From NCBI RefSeq assembly GCF_012163145.1, contig NZ_JAAVTX010000003.1, forward strand, positions 310,001 to 374,000: DNA of 64,000 bases. The letters run 5' to 3'. Source of the stretch: Falsiroseomonas frigidaquae. Lineage in GTDB: Bacteria; Pseudomonadota; Alphaproteobacteria; Acetobacterales; Acetobacteraceae. Below are positions 1 to 11,278 of the stretch, piece by piece. The position numbers were made by a program, and so were the translations under genes. The notes beneath the pieces are model-generated. The model was not told the origin of the DNA. It searched no databases and worked only from the letters and a program-made list of their open reading frames with translations. How positions within the stretch are numbered: position 1 is the stretch's first letter; every line of letters begins with the position of its first letter.

Positions 1-182
1 CGATAGGTGTCCACGATGTGTATCGGAACGCTCAAAACACGAAATCGATCCAGTAATTCGCCCTGCGCCGAAACCGACAAGCTGAGTTGGACGCCGGGCC
101 GTGCGGCCAGCGCCTGGGCAAGCCCGAGCGTGAATTGCGCGCCGCCACCGCGCCGCCCCCAGTACCACAGCAGGATCCGCAT
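1..182 (-). CDS. Glycosyltransferase, N-terminal part (cut by window edge)
   Basis: Reading leftward from an ATG at 182, 60 codons are open to the window edge. The product begins MRILLWYWGRRGGGAQFTLG, followed by an alternating hydrophobic stretch. A short beta strand, then a glycine-rich turn, then a helix is the usual start of a GT-B type glycosyltransferase. Only this N-terminus is present, so donor and acceptor cannot be judged. It is divergent from the aminopeptidase at 361. The family call rests on the N-terminal pattern alone. Confidence 0.55.
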   Translation of the reverse strand, partial: MRILLWYWGRRGGGAQFTLGLAQALAARPGVQLSLSVSAQGELLDRFRVLSVPIHIVDTY

Positions 183-360
183 GGGCCGAGGCCCTAGCAT
201 CGGCCGCGCCGCGCCGGAAGCGGCACCTCGCACCCGGGCTGGACGCGGTAGAACCGCCGCCATTACAGCCTGTGGTTGTCGTTCGTTACCGTGCTAGCGT
301 TCTCGTTGCAGACGCGACGCGCGACCCTCCTCTCTGCCTTCCGACCCGGGAATTGTTGCA

Positions 361-1767
361 ATGGACTGCCTGACCCACGCCACGGATTCGACGCTTCCCC
401 TGCGGGCCGTGCGGCCGGATGGGCTGGAGGCGCTGCTGGCGGGGCTGCCGCCGGCCAGTGCCGCCTGGCTGCGTGCCAGCGGCTTTACCGCCAAGGCGCA
501 GGAATTGCGCCTGCTGCCCGGCCAGGCGGAACTGGGCGAGGCTGGCCTGGCCGGGGCCGTGCTCGGGCTGGGCGAGGATGCGGCCGCCGCTGCCAGCCCC
601 TGGGCCTTCGGCGCACTGCCCTTCGCCCTGCCTGAAGATACCAGCTGGCGCATCGAGGGTGCGCCGGATGCGGAGGCGGCGACGCTCGGCTGGTGCCTCG
701 GCGCCTACCGCTTCGCCGGGCTCAAATCGAAGCCGCAGCGCCGCGCCGCAAGGCTGGTGCCGGATGCGGGCACGGAGGCGGCGCAACAGCAGGCGGCGGC
801 GATCTGGGCCGGGCGGGACCTGGTGAACCAGCCCGCCAATCACCTGGGCCCGGCCGAACTGGCCGAGGCGGTGCGCCGCCTGGCCGCCTCGCATGGCGCG
901 GGCTTCGAGGACATTTCCGGCGCCGCGCTGGAACAGGGCTTTCCGGCCATCGCCGCCGTGGGCCAGGGCAGCCCGCGCGCGCCGCATGTCGCGATCCTGC
1001 GCTGGGAAGGTGCGGCGGATGGTCCGCTCATCGCCCTGTGCGGCAAGGGCGTGTGCTTCGACACCGGCGGACTGGACCTGAAGCCGGCCGCAGGCATGCT
1101 GCGGATGAAGAAGGACATGGGCGGCGCCGCCGCGATGATCGCGCTGGCCGACATGCTGATGCGCGCCGGCACGCCGATCCGCCTGCTGCTGCTCGTGGGT
1201 GCGGTGGAGAACAGCGTCTCCGGCACCGCATTCCGCCCGATGGACGTGATCCGCACGCGCAAGGGGCTGAGCGTCGAGATCGGCAATACGGATGCGGAAG
1301 GCCGCCTGGTGCTGGCGGACCTGCTGGCCTTCGCCGGGGAACAGAAGCCAGACCTGCTGCTGGACGCCGCGACATTGACCGGGGCCGCACGTGTCGCGCT
1401 TGGACCGGATCTGCCTGCGTTGTTCTCTGACGATGCAGAGCTCGCACAAAGTATTCTCTCTGCAGGAACAACAGTTCACGATGCGGTGTGGCAATTACCA
1501 CTGATGAAAAATTACGTTTCTTGGCTGGACAGTTCAGTTGCGGACCTGAACAACGTCAGTTCGAAGCCAATGGCAGGATCTGTGGTAGCCGCTTTGTTTC
1601 TGCAACATTTTATACCAAGCGGTGTGCGCTGGGCGCATCTCGATCTCTATGCCTGGAACGACCAGACGCGACCTGGGCGTCCCGAGGGTGGGGAGATCCA
1701 ATCTGCCCGCGCCTTGTTACGCGCCGTCACCGCGTTGGTTGCCTCAAGTCAGCCCTCAGGACGGTAA
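361..1767 (+). CDS. Leucyl aminopeptidase family protein (M17)
   Basis: The 468-residue product is a cytosolic metallo-aminopeptidase of family M17, which removes N-terminal residues from peptides using two metal ions. The metal and catalytic blocks are visible: a GKGVCFDTGGLDLK segment near residue 226 and the signature NTDAEGRL near residue 307. Length is normal for the family. No clear Shine-Dalgarno sequence precedes the ATG. The last 120 or so codons differ in base use: bases 1441-1620 count to about 47% GC, against about 67% for 1261-1380. The frame is nevertheless intact, and metal ligands lie in the GC-rich part. This suggests replacement of the 3' third by recombination. Confidence 0.9.
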   Translation: MDCLTHATDSTLPLRAVRPDGLEALLAGLPPASAAWLRASGFTAKAQELRLLPGQAELGEAGLAGAVLGLGEDAAAAASPWAFGALPFALPEDTSWRIEGAPDAEAATLGWCLGAYRFAGLKSKPQRRAARLVPDAGTEAAQQQAAAIWAGRDLVNQPANHLGPAELAEAVRRLAASHGAGFEDISGAALEQGFPAIAAVGQGSPRAPHVAILRWEGAADGPLIALCGKGVCFDTGGLDLKPAAGMLRMKKDMGGAAAMIALADMLMRAGTPIRLLLLVGAVENSVSGTAFRPMDVIRTRKGLSVEIGNTDAEGRLVLADLLAFAGEQKPDLLLDAATLTGAARVALGPDLPALFSDDAELAQSILSAGTTVHDAVWQLPLMKNYVSWLDSSVADLNNVSSKPMAGSVVAALFLQHFIPSGVRWAHLDLYAWNDQTRPGRPEGGEIQSARALLRAVTALVASSQPSGR

Positions 1768-1939
1768 CGAATTTGAGATGAAACGGGAACTTTCTGCCTC
1801 GCGGCGCTCTCACAAGGGGACGTCGGGACAGGACCTTTCGCAAAGCGGGCCGAAAGGAAGGCGCGGCCGAAGCCGCGCCGGCGCCGCGGTGAAACCGACC
1901 CAGGCCAGCCGCAAGCGTGACGAAGAAGGAATGGACAAT

Positions 1940-2323
1940 ATGGCCAATCAAGCGAATTCAGATCAGCTCGTCGGCATTCTCCGCGACACCGTCGTGGCGC
2001 TGGTCCGGCGTGACGGACCCGATCTGTCCGCCCGACAGCTCGGCGTCTTCCTGACCGTCTACCTGACGGACGGCCCGCACACGGTGCGCGGGCTGGCGGC
2101 GGAGCTGAATGTCTCCAAGCCCGCCATCACGCGCGCGCTGGACCGGCTCGGCGAGCTCGACCTGGCGCGCCGCAAGGTGGACCCGATGGATCGCCGCAGC
2201 GTCCTGGTGCAGCGCACCCTGAAGGGCGCGAGCTTCCTGCGCGACATGCGGAGCATCATGACGGCCGCGGAGCAGACGGCGCGGGAGACGGTGGTGCCCG
2301 AGGAAGCCCGCAAGGCGGGCTGA
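1940..2323 (+). CDS. MarR-family winged-helix regulator
   Basis: The 127-residue protein carries a winged helix-turn-helix. Its recognition region VRGLAAELNVSKPAITRALDRL and the following wing with DPMDRRSVLVQ are typical of MarR proteins, which bind DNA as dimers and often respond to small aromatic ligands. The frame is open far upstream. The ATG at 1940 was chosen because a GAAGAAGGA box lies 9 bases before it; an ATG at 1931 directly abuts that box. It stands alone between the aminopeptidase and the convergent dehydrogenase, so its target genes are not evident. Confidence 0.85.
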   Translation: MANQANSDQLVGILRDTVVALVRRDGPDLSARQLGVFLTVYLTDGPHTVRGLAAELNVSKPAITRALDRLGELDLARRKVDPMDRRSVLVQRTLKGASFLRDMRSIMTAAEQTARETVVPEEARKAG

Positions 2324-2328
2324 CGTCT

Positions 2329-2346
2329 GGCCCGCCATCAGGCGGG
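2329..2346. terminator. Possible hairpin terminator after the MarR gene
   Basis: GCCCGCC and GGCGGGC flank a 4-base loop a few bases after the MarR stop codon. No T-run follows, so it may be a bidirectional or Rho-assisted end between convergent genes rather than a classical terminator. Confidence 0.4.
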
Positions 2347-2436
2347 CTGACGTTGGAGCCAGCAGCGAGGCCCCGGGTCGGGCTGCAGTCCGAAGCTGCA
2401 GGGAATCCCGCAGAGGGCCGACGGGTGTTCGCCGGT

Positions 2437-3369
2437 TCAGTAGCCGGCGCTGAAATCGACCAGGTTCAGCAAGGGCTGACCGGCACGGGCACGGCGGAGA
2501 TTCTCCACCACCTGTGGCGCGGCACTCGCGGGAATGGTGATGCTGGCAGCATGCGGCGTCATCACCACGCGCGGATGCGCCCAGTAGGGATGCGCCTCCG
2601 GCAATGGCTCCGGACTGAACACGTCGAGCGCCGCGGCCGCGACCTGCCCAGTCTCCAGCGCCGCCAGCAGATCGGCATCGACCACATGCCCGCCCCGGGC
2701 ACCGTTGATGACGAAGGCCCCGCGCGGCAACAGGCCGAGCAGCCGGGCGTCGATGACGCCGCGCGTCTCCGGCGTCAGCGGCAGCAGGCAGACCAGCATG
2801 CGCGCACGCGCCGCCATCGCGGCCAGGCCATCGGCGCCGTGGAAGGTCTCCACCCCTGCCACCTGCTTCGGCCGGCGCGACCAGCCGAGCACCGGAAAGC
2901 CGAGGCCGCGCAGCAGCCCGGCCGCATGGGTGCCGAGTTCGCCCAGGCCGAGGAAGCCCACGGGCGTTTCCGCCGTCACCGGCGCCGGCAGTTCCTCCCA
3001 CACCCGGCCCTGCTGCTGGGCGCGATAGGCCAGATCCTGGCGGTGGAAGCGCAGCACGTTCAGCAGCACCCACTCGCCCATCTGCGTGGTCAGCATGCGG
3101 TCCACCAGGCGGGCCACCGGAATGCTGGGCGGCGGGCCGGGCGGGCGCAGCAGGTGATCCACTCCGGCGCCCATGGAGACGATCAGGCGGAGATTCGGGT
3201 AGCGCCGTAGCTCCGCCATGTCATGCGCAGTCCAGACCACCGCGGCCTCGATCGCTGCCGGGTCGCCGGCATCGGGGAACATGCGGATCTCCAGCGAGGG
3301 ATCCACCGCCAGCAGCGCATCGCGCCACATCGCCATCGCGGCCGGCTTGGTCGAGAGCAGGACAGCCAT
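2437..3369 (-). CDS. ghrA: Glyoxylate/hydroxypyruvate reductase-like D-2-hydroxyacid dehydrogenase
   Basis: The 310-residue product is a cytosolic NAD(P)H-dependent 2-hydroxyacid dehydrogenase of the GhrA group, which reduces glyoxylate or hydroxypyruvate. The dinucleotide motif GFLGLGELG spans residues 138-146. The catalytic trio is present as Arg225 in NGARGG, Glu254 in FSPEPLP and His273 in TPHAAS. Length fits GhrA. Its start overlaps the stop of the small membrane protein upstream by one base, so it is probably translated with the peptide-importer operon. Substrate is inferred from family only. Confidence 0.85.
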   Translation of the reverse strand: MAVLLSTKPAAMAMWRDALLAVDPSLEIRMFPDAGDPAAIEAAVVWTAHDMAELRRYPNLRLIVSMGAGVDHLLRPPGPPPSIPVARLVDRMLTTQMGEWVLLNVLRFHRQDLAYRAQQQGRVWEELPAPVTAETPVGFLGLGELGTHAAGLLRGLGFPVLGWSRRPKQVAGVETFHGADGLAAMAARARMLVCLLPLTPETRGVIDARLLGLLPRGAFVINGARGGHVVDADLLAALETGQVAAAALDVFSPEPLPEAHPYWAHPRVVMTPHAASITIPASAAPQVVENLRRARAGQPLLNLVDFSAGY

Positions 3370-3823
3370 CAGGCCGCATTCCCCTTGGTTTCACGGTAGA
3401 CCAGCCGGGCAAAAGCGCGCCAATCGTCGCGCCGCGCCGCGGCGAATTTGCGCCCATCCGGCAATTCGGCATGCAGCGTCAGCACACCCTTTGCCCAGAG
3501 CGCGTCGAAATGCTCTTCCGATTGCAGCGCCCAATGGCTGGCGCGTTCGAAGACGCCGTCGCGGATGCGCGGCTGCACCTTCGCCAGCCACCACCAGCAG
3601 CCCACCGCCAGGATCGCCGCGCCGACATAGAAGTGGATCAGCGCGGTGCCGGCGAAGGAGGCGACGAGGATGCCGGCCGCCGGCCAGATGTTCTCGCCAT
3701 GCCGGTATACCGGGCTGCCGGGCGAGTTCATCTTGCGGATATGCACGCCTAGCTTCACCTGCTGCGCGTCCAGCAGCAGGCGCAGCCGCTCCAGCGGCGG
3801 CAGCACCGCATCCTCCGCCTCGC

Positions 3824-3827
<4 letters not shown>
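3369..3827 (-). CDS. Hypothetical protein with a two-segment membrane region
   Basis: This 152-residue protein has an acidic N-terminus, a hydrophobic hairpin at about residues 48-82 (ending in CWWWLAKVQ), and a charged C-terminal half of about 70 residues. I recognise no named domain. It starts inside the stop of the yejF-like gene (ATGA overlap) and ends inside the start of the ghrA-like gene, so it belongs to that transcription unit. A cytoplasmic-membrane location is likely; function is unknown. Confidence 0.7.
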
Positions 3828-5433
<1,606 letters not shown>

Positions 5434-5437
<4 letters not shown>

Positions 5438-6471
5438 GTCCCGCCCCCCGGCAGCTTGCGCGGGTCGAAGGCATCGCGCACCGCCTCGCCCACGAAGATC
5501 AGCAGCGTCAGCATGCCGCCGAGCACAAAGAAGCCCGTCATCGCGAGCCAGGGCGCCTGCAGGTTGTTCTTGCCCTGGTTCACCAATTCGCCCAGCGAGG
5601 GCGAGCCCGGCGGCAGACCGAAGCCGAGAAAATCCAGGCTGGCCAGCACCGTGACGGACCCCGACAGGATGAAGGGTAGGAAGGTCAGCGTCGCCACCAT
5701 GGCATTCGGCAGGATGTGCCGCGTCATCAGCGCCGTGTCGGAAACCCCCAGCGCCCGCGCCGCCCGCACGTAATCCAGGTTGCGCCCGCGCAGGAATTCC
5801 GCCCGCACCACGCCGGTCAGGCTCATCCAGGAGAACAGCAGAAGGAAGATCAGCAGGGTGAAGAAGCTTGGCTCCAGCACGCTGGCCAGGATGATCAGCA
5901 GGTAAAGCTGCGGCATGCCCGACCAGATCTCGATGAATCGCTGGAAGCCGAGATCGACCCAGCCACCGTAATACCCCTGCACCGCCCCCGCCGCGATGCC
6001 GACGATCGAGCTGACGATGGTCAGTGAGAAGCCGAACAGCACCGAAAGCCGGAAGCCATAGATCACCCGCGCCAGCACGTCCCGGCTCTGGTCATCCGTG
6101 CCCAGCCAGTTGCGCGTGGAGGGCGGCGCCGGGGATGGCTGGCCGACATCGCGCACCACCGAATCATGCCGGTAGGGCACCAGCGGCCAGACCGCCCAGC
6201 CGCCACGTTCCGCGAACTCGGCCTGGAGCGACGGGTCGTGCCAGTCCATCGTGATCGGCAGGCCATCCGGCAGCACGTCGCTTTCCGCATAGCCGCCGAC
6301 CACCGCCGGAAACAGCCAGCGGTCATCGATCCGCGCCACCAGCGGCTTGTCGTTCGCCAGCAGCTCCGCGAACAGCGTCAGGACGAACAGGACCAGGAAT
6401 ATCCACATCGACCAGTAGCCGCGCCGGTTCGCCTTGAAGTTCGCAATGCGGCGTAGGGTGATGGGGGTCAT
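5434..6471 (-). CDS. yejE: Peptide ABC importer permease (YejE-like)
   Basis: The 345-residue membrane protein has one N-terminal membrane segment (about residues 22-40), a periplasmic stretch with [16 protein letters not shown], and a five-helix permease domain. The coupling loop contains the EAA-type sequence [12 protein letters not shown] that contacts the ATPase. It forms the inner-membrane pore with YejB. It overlaps yejB upstream and yejF downstream by 4 bases, indicating coupled translation. Confidence 0.9.
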
Positions 6472-7580
6472 CGGCGTGCTTCGAAGTCGATGCGCGGATC
6501 GACCACCGTGTACATGACGTCGCCAATGATCTGCAGGATCAGCCCCATCAGCGTGAAGATGTAGAGCGTGCCGAACATGATCGGGTAGTCGCGCCGGATC
6601 GCCGCCTCGAAGCCCAGCAGGCCCAGCCCATCCAGGCTGAAGACGATCTCCACCAGCAGCGCGCCGGTGAACAGGATGCTGATGAAGGCGGCCGGGAAGC
6701 CCGCGATGATCAGCAGCATCGCATTGCGGAACACATGGCCATACAGGATGCGGGTTTCCGAATTGCCCTTGGCCCGGGCGGTGACGACATACTGCTTGCC
6801 GATCTCATCGAGGAACGCATTCTTGGTCAGCATGGTCAGGCCCGCGAAGCCGCCGATCACCAGTGCCAGCGTCGGCAAGGCCATGTGCCAGGCATAGTCC
6901 AGCGCCCGCTGCCAGAAGGGCCACATCTCGCTGCCCGAACTCGCCAGGCCCCGCAGCGGAAACCACTGCAGGAAGGACCCGCCGGCGAAGAACACCACCA
7001 GCAGGATGGCAAACAGGAAGCCCGGAATCGCATAGCCCACCAGCACCACGCCACTGGTCCAGACATCGAAGCGCGTGCCGTCCTGCACCGCCTTGCGGAT
7101 ACCGAGCGGAATCGACACCAGATAGATGATCAGCGTCGACCACAGCCCGAGCGAAATGGACACCGGCATCTTCTCGATCACCAGATCCACCACCGGCTGG
7201 TCGCGAAACAGGCTCCGCCCGAAATCGAAGGTGAGATAGCCCCACATCATCTCGCCAAAGCGCACATGCGCCGGCTTGTCGAAGCCGAAGATCCGCTCGA
7301 TCTCCGCCACGATCGCCGGGTCTAACCCGCGCGCCCCGCGATAGGTGCCAACCGGCCCGTCGCCCCCGCCTCCGCCCATTCCGGCACCACCCGGGGCCCG
7401 CGTCTCACCCTGCCCCTCCCCGGTCAGACGCCCCAGCGTCTGCCCCTCGCCCCGCAACTCGGCGAGCATCTGCTCCACCGGCCCACCCGGCGCGAACTGC
7501 ACGACGGCGAAATTGATGAGGATGATGCCAAGCAAGGTCGGCACCACGAGCAGAAGCCTGCGGAAGATGTAGGCGGCCAT
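6468..7580 (-). CDS. yejB: Peptide ABC importer permease (YejB-like)
   Basis: The 370-residue protein starts with the [20 protein letters not shown] segment typical of DppB/YejB permeases, followed by a long periplasmic loop with a glycine-rich insert (about residues 55-75) and a C-terminal permease domain. The EAA loop reads [15 protein letters not shown]. It pairs with YejE. Its start lies 257 bases from the yejA stop, across a run of strong hairpins, unlike the overlapping junctions of the rest of the operon. Confidence 0.9.
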   Translation of the reverse strand: MAAYIFRRLLLVVPTLLGIILINFAVVQFAPGGPVEQMLAELRGEGQTLGRLTGEGQGETRAPGGAGMGGGGGDGPVGTYRGARGLDPAIVAEIERIFGFDKPAHVRFGEMMWGYLTFDFGRSLFRDQPVVDLVIEKMPVSISLGLWSTLIIYLVSIPLGIRKAVQDGTRFDVWTSGVVLVGYAIPGFLFAILLVVFFAGGSFLQWFPLRGLASSGSEMWPFWQRALDYAWHMALPTLALVIGGFAGLTMLTKNAFLDEIGKQYVVTARAKGNSETRILYGHVFRNAMLLIIAGFPAAFISILFTGALLVEIVFSLDGLGLLGFEAAIRRDYPIMFGTLYIFTLMGLILQIIGDVMYTVVDPRIDFEARR

Positions 7581-7593
7581 GGGGGTGCGCTAT

Positions 7594-7809
7594 GCGACCG
7601 CGGGGAGGGCGCTGCCCTCCCCACACCCCACCCGCAAAGGGCTTTGGCCCTTTGAACCCATGACCTTTGAGCAGGAAAGGAGAGGGGCCAGCGGAGGCGC
7701 CTGTTCGATGGTCGCTTCGGCCCCTCTCCTTTCCTGCTCAAGACTCTCGCGGTCCAGGGGCCCGAGGCCCCTGGCGGGGAGGTGCAGGAGGGGCAGCGCC
7801 CCTCCTGCA
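7594..7809. repeat. Cluster of strong palindromes between yejA and yejB
   Basis: This 257-base gap holds no gene but several near-perfect inverted repeats. A 23-base arm at 7667-7689 is exactly complementary to 7719-7741 around a 29-base loop. Further stems are at 7754-7774 (9 bp, loop CGA) and 7783-7809 (12 bp, loop AGC), with shorter ones at the 7594 end (GGGGAGGGC/GCCCTCCCC) and around CAAAGGGC/GCCCTTTG. On the operon transcript these would fold just downstream of the solute-binding-protein message. Such elements can protect an upstream message or attenuate downstream genes. Confidence 0.8.
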
Positions 7810-7837
7810 GGCCACAGGCGCAGCACCCCCATGGCCA

Positions 7838-9709
7838 CTACAGCGTCCGCCGGGCGTCGCTCAGCGCACGGTCCTTGGCCGGGTCCACCCACCAGGTTTC
7901 GAGGCCGAGGCCGTAGCGCGGGTTGCGTTCGGGGCGGCCGAATTTGTCCCAGAAGGCGATGCGGAAGGTCCGGCTGTGCCAGTTGGGGATCATGAAGTTG
8001 TGCCACAGCAGCACGCGGTCCAGCGCGCGGGTGCGGGCGACGAGTTGCTCCCGGTCCGGCGCATTGATGACGAGTTCGACGAGTTCGTCGATCACCGGGT
8101 CGCTGATGCCGGCCACGTTCTGGCTGCCGTTTTCCCGCGCCTTGGCGGAGGAGAAGAAGTCGCGCTGTTCGTTGCCGGGGGACAGGGACTGGGGGATCAC
8201 CTCGACGGTCATGTCGTAGTCGAAGGCGTCCATCCGCGTCTGGTACTGTGCCGGGTCCACGGTGCGGACGCGGACGGACATGCCGATGCGTTCCAGCGCC
8301 TGCACATAGGGCAGGGCGATGCGCTCGAAGGTGGCGCCCTGCAGCAGGATCTCGAATTCGAAGGGCTGGCCCTGCGGCCCGACCAGGCGGCGGTTCTGCA
8401 CCCGCCAGCCGGCGGCCTGCAGCAGCCGGAGCGCGGTGCGGAGGCCTTCGCGGTTGTTGCCGGAGCCGTCGGTGACGGGAAGCTTGTATTCGGTCGTGAA
8501 AACCTCCTCCGGCACGCGGCCGCGGAAGGGCTCCAGCACGGCGAGTTCGGCGCCGCTCGGCAGGCCGGACGAAGCCAGTTCGGAGTTGGAGAAGTAGCTC
8601 TGCGTGCGCGTATAGCTGCCGTAGAACAGGTTGGCGTTCATCCACTCGAAGTCGAACAGCTCGATCAGCGCGCGGCGCACCCGGGCATCCTGGAACAGCG
8701 GCCGGCGCAGGTTCACGGCGAAGGCCTGCATGCCGGTAGGCAGTTCGTGGCGCAGTTCATCCTGCTTCGCCAGGCCGCGGCGCATGGCGGGGAAGTCGTA
8801 GCCCGTGGCCCAGTCGCGCGCGCTGTTTTCCGTGCGGAAGTCGATCTGGCCCGCCTTGAAGGCTTCCAGCGCGACGGTGGTGTCGCGGAAGTATTCGTAG
8901 CGCTGCACGTCCCAGTTCTGCGTGCCCTTCTGGCTGGGGATGTCCTTGGCCCACCAGTCCTGCACCCTTGTGTAGACCAGGCTGCGCCCGGCTTCGAAGC
9001 GCTCCAGCCGATAGGGGCCGGAGCCGAGCGGCGGGTCCAGCAGCGGCCGGGCGAAGTCGCGGCCTTCCCACCAATGCGCGGGCATGACGGGCATCTGGCC
9101 GAGGATCAGGCCGAGCTCGCGGTTCTCGTTGCTGCGGAAGCGGAAGGTCACGCGGCGGGGCGACTCGGCCACCACCTCCGTCACATCGCCCCAGTAGGAC
9201 CGGAAGAAGGGCCGGCCATGGGTGCGCAGCGCGTTGAAGGTGAAGATCACATCGGCGGCGGTAACGGGGCGGCCATCATGGAAGCGCGCGGCGGGGTTGA
9301 GGTCGAAGCTGATCGAAAGGCGGTCCGCGGGCAGGTCGATCCATTGCGCGAGATAGGGGTATTCGGTGCTGGATTCATCCGGGCTATTGGCCAGCAGCGT
9401 GTCGTAGATCAGCGGAAGCCCGACGGCGGCGGTGCCGCGCAGGATGTACTGGTTGAAGCTGTCGAAGGAGCCGAGCGCGGTCAGCGCAAGCTCCCCGCCC
9501 TTCGGCGCGTCCGGGTTCACCCAGGGGAAGTGGGTGAAATCCGCCGGCAGGGCGGGCTGCCCCAGCAGCGACAACGCATGGGTGCGGATCGCCTGGCCGG
9601 GCGCGGCGGAGCCGCCGGCGGGCGTCACGGCATGCAGGGCGCCCGGCGCGAGGCCGAGGGCGGCGGAGAGGGTCAGCAGGTCGCGCCGGCGCATGGGATG
9701 GGTCTGCAT
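7838..9709 (-). CDS. yejA: Peptide ABC importer periplasmic binding protein (YejA-like)
   Basis: About 623 residues from the preferred ATG at 9709. The start MQTHPMRRRDLLTLSAALGL resembles a Tat signal with an Arg pair before a hydrophobic core ending near LHA. The body is a family-5 extracellular solute-binding protein, with the phrases FNPYI-like SFDSFNQYIL, GSGPYRLERFEAGRSLVYTR and QNVAGISDPVIDELV. It captures peptides in the periplasm for YejBEF. A longer in-frame start at 9745 would add 12 residues before the signal and is unlikely. Confidence 0.9.
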   Translation of the reverse strand: MQTHPMRRRDLLTLSAALGLAPGALHAVTPAGGSAAPGQAIRTHALSLLGQPALPADFTHFPWVNPDAPKGGELALTALGSFDSFNQYILRGTAAVGLPLIYDTLLANSPDESSTEYPYLAQWIDLPADRLSISFDLNPAARFHDGRPVTAADVIFTFNALRTHGRPFFRSYWGDVTEVVAESPRRVTFRFRSNENRELGLILGQMPVMPAHWWEGRDFARPLLDPPLGSGPYRLERFEAGRSLVYTRVQDWWAKDIPSQKGTQNWDVQRYEYFRDTTVALEAFKAGQIDFRTENSARDWATGYDFPAMRRGLAKQDELRHELPTGMQAFAVNLRRPLFQDARVRRALIELFDFEWMNANLFYGSYTRTQSYFSNSELASSGLPSGAELAVLEPFRGRVPEEVFTTEYKLPVTDGSGNNREGLRTALRLLQAAGWRVQNRRLVGPQGQPFEFEILLQGATFERIALPYVQALERIGMSVRVRTVDPAQYQTRMDAFDYDMTVEVIPQSLSPGNEQRDFFSSAKARENGSQNVAGISDPVIDELVELVINAPDREQLVARTRALDRVLLWHNFMIPNWHSRTFRIAFWDKFGRPERNPRYGLGLETWWVDPAKDRALSDARRTL

Positions 9710-9752
9710 GGCTGCTAGTTTGGGGGTTCCCCCCCGCCACCGCAACCGCGGC

Positions 9753-10532
9753 TCAGCCGGTCAGCAGGCCGGTCGCCTCCGGCAGCAGCGCGGCATCGCC
9801 CAGCGCCAATACGGTGCCGTCGCCATCCAGGCGCAGCGGCCGGCCGGCCCAATCGGTGCAGGTGCCGCCGGCACCCTCGATCACCGGCACCAGCGCGGCC
9901 CAGTCCCAGGGCTTCATGGTGGCGTCCACCACCGCATCCACCAGGCCCAGCGCCAGCAGGCCATAGGCGTAGCAATCACCGCCCCAGGTGGTACGGCGCG
10001 CGGCGGCCTTCACGGCGGCGAAGCGCGGCGCGGTCTCGGCGTCGAACATGTCCGGGGAGGTGCAGGAGAGTTCCGCCTCCGCCAGGCGGCCGCAGGGGCG
10101 GCAGCGCGGGGTGCCGCCGAAGCCGGAGCGGAAACGGGTGGGCTGGCCGGCGATGCCGATCCAGCGTTCGCCGGTGGTCGGCTGGTCGATCAGCCCGAGC
10201 ACGGGCACGCCCCGGTGCAGCAGGCCGATCAGCGTGCCGAACAGGGGGCGGCCGGTGACGAAGGCGCGGGTGCCGTCGATCGGGTCGAGCACCCAGACCC
10301 ATTCGGCGTCCGGGTTGCTGTCGCCGTATTCCTCACCGATCACGCCGTGTCCGGGGTGGCGTTCCGCCAGCAGCGCCCGGATGGCGCGTTCCGCCGCCCG
10401 GTCCGCTTCCGTGACCGGGCTGGCGTCGCCCTTGGCTTCCACCAGCAGGGCGGAGCGGAACAGCGGGCGGATGACGGCGCCCGCCGCCTCGGCGGCGGCT
10501 TCCGCCGTCGCCAGGAAGGCGCTTTCCGTCAA
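9753..10532 (-). CDS. hisN: Inositol-monophosphatase-family phosphatase, HisN type
   Basis: The 259-residue protein has the metal-binding motifs of the inositol monophosphatase fold: GEEYG (residues 66-70), DPIDGT (83-88) and a late WDWAALVPVIEGAGG. The phrase WVLDPIDGTRAFVTGRPLFG matches histidinol-phosphate phosphatases of the HisN type, which remove phosphate in histidine synthesis. It lies between the cytochrome c gene (11 bases upstream) and yejA (43 bases downstream), so cotranscription is likely though the functions are not linked. Confidence 0.82.
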   Translation of the reverse strand: MTESAFLATAEAAAEAAGAVIRPLFRSALLVEAKGDASPVTEADRAAERAIRALLAERHPGHGVIGEEYGDSNPDAEWVWVLDPIDGTRAFVTGRPLFGTLIGLLHRGVPVLGLIDQPTTGERWIGIAGQPTRFRSGFGGTPRCRPCGRLAEAELSCTSPDMFDAETAPRFAAVKAAARRTTWGGDCYAYGLLALGLVDAVVDATMKPWDWAALVPVIEGAGGTCTDWAGRPLRLDGDGTVLALGDAALLPEATGLLTG

Positions 10533-10543
10533 CGTCCGGTCGC

Positions 10544-11074
10544 TCAGGGCAGCGGCGCCGGCTCGGCGGCCAGGGAACGGAGGAATGCGATGAGGTCCGC
10601 GCGCTGGTTGATGCTGGACATGCCGGCATAGGCCATGCGGGTGCCCGGGATGGCGGCGGAGGGACGCGTCAGGAACGCGTTCAGCGCCTCATAGTCCCAG
10701 GGCTGGTCATGCTTCGCGCGCATCGCCGCGGAGTAGTTGAAGCCCTCGACATGCGCATGCGGCCCATTCACCACGCCCCACAGGTTCGGCCCGACGCCAT
10801 TCGGGCCGCCCTGCGTGAAGTTGTGGCAGGAGGCGCAGGCGCGCTGCGCGATCTGGCGACCGGTATCCGGGTTGGCGGCGGCCAGCAGCGGACCGATCGG
10901 CTGCGCCTCGACCGGCGCGGCCGGCGCGGCAGCCGGCTCCGGCGTCGCCACCGCGATCGCGCTGGTCTCCAGCCTGTGCGGGTGCACGATGGCACCGCCG
11001 ACCACGCCGGCGACCATGAAGACCACCCCCGCGGTCAGGACCGCGGCGAACACCTTATTGACTTCCAGACTCAT
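10544..11074 (-). CDS. Membrane-anchored c-type cytochrome (CycM-like)
   Basis: The 176-residue protein has an uncleaved anchor at about residues 9-30, a Pro/Ala linker, then a class I cytochrome c domain. Haem attachment is CASCH at 80-84 and the probable axial Met is Met147 in GTRMAYAGM. This layout matches CycM/c552 proteins of alphaproteobacteria, which carry electrons from the bc1 complex to an aa3-type oxidase on the periplasmic face. ATG 11074 (MSLEVNK) was chosen over an earlier one at 11086. It is divergent from prephenate dehydratase. Confidence 0.87.
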   Translation of the reverse strand: MSLEVNKVFAAVLTAGVVFMVAGVVGGAIVHPHRLETSAIAVATPEPAAAPAAPVEAQPIGPLLAAANPDTGRQIAQRACASCHNFTQGGPNGVGPNLWGVVNGPHAHVEGFNYSAAMRAKHDQPWDYEALNAFLTRPSAAIPGTRMAYAGMSSINQRADLIAFLRSLAAEPAPLP

Positions 11075-11278
11075 CCTGGAGTGCACCCTTCCGAAGCGCC
11101 GCTGAGGGCTGCCAAAAACCGGGCCACCGCACGGCCAGCATGAAACGCAGGTTCATGAACGACCTGGTGCGGCGGGCTTGCGCCGGTTCCGGCCTGCCGT
11201 AAAACCTGCCGGACAATATAGGCGCCGGCGGTTAACGACAACCCGTGCGGACGCCGCGTGCAGGACCTTCAGCACCCC

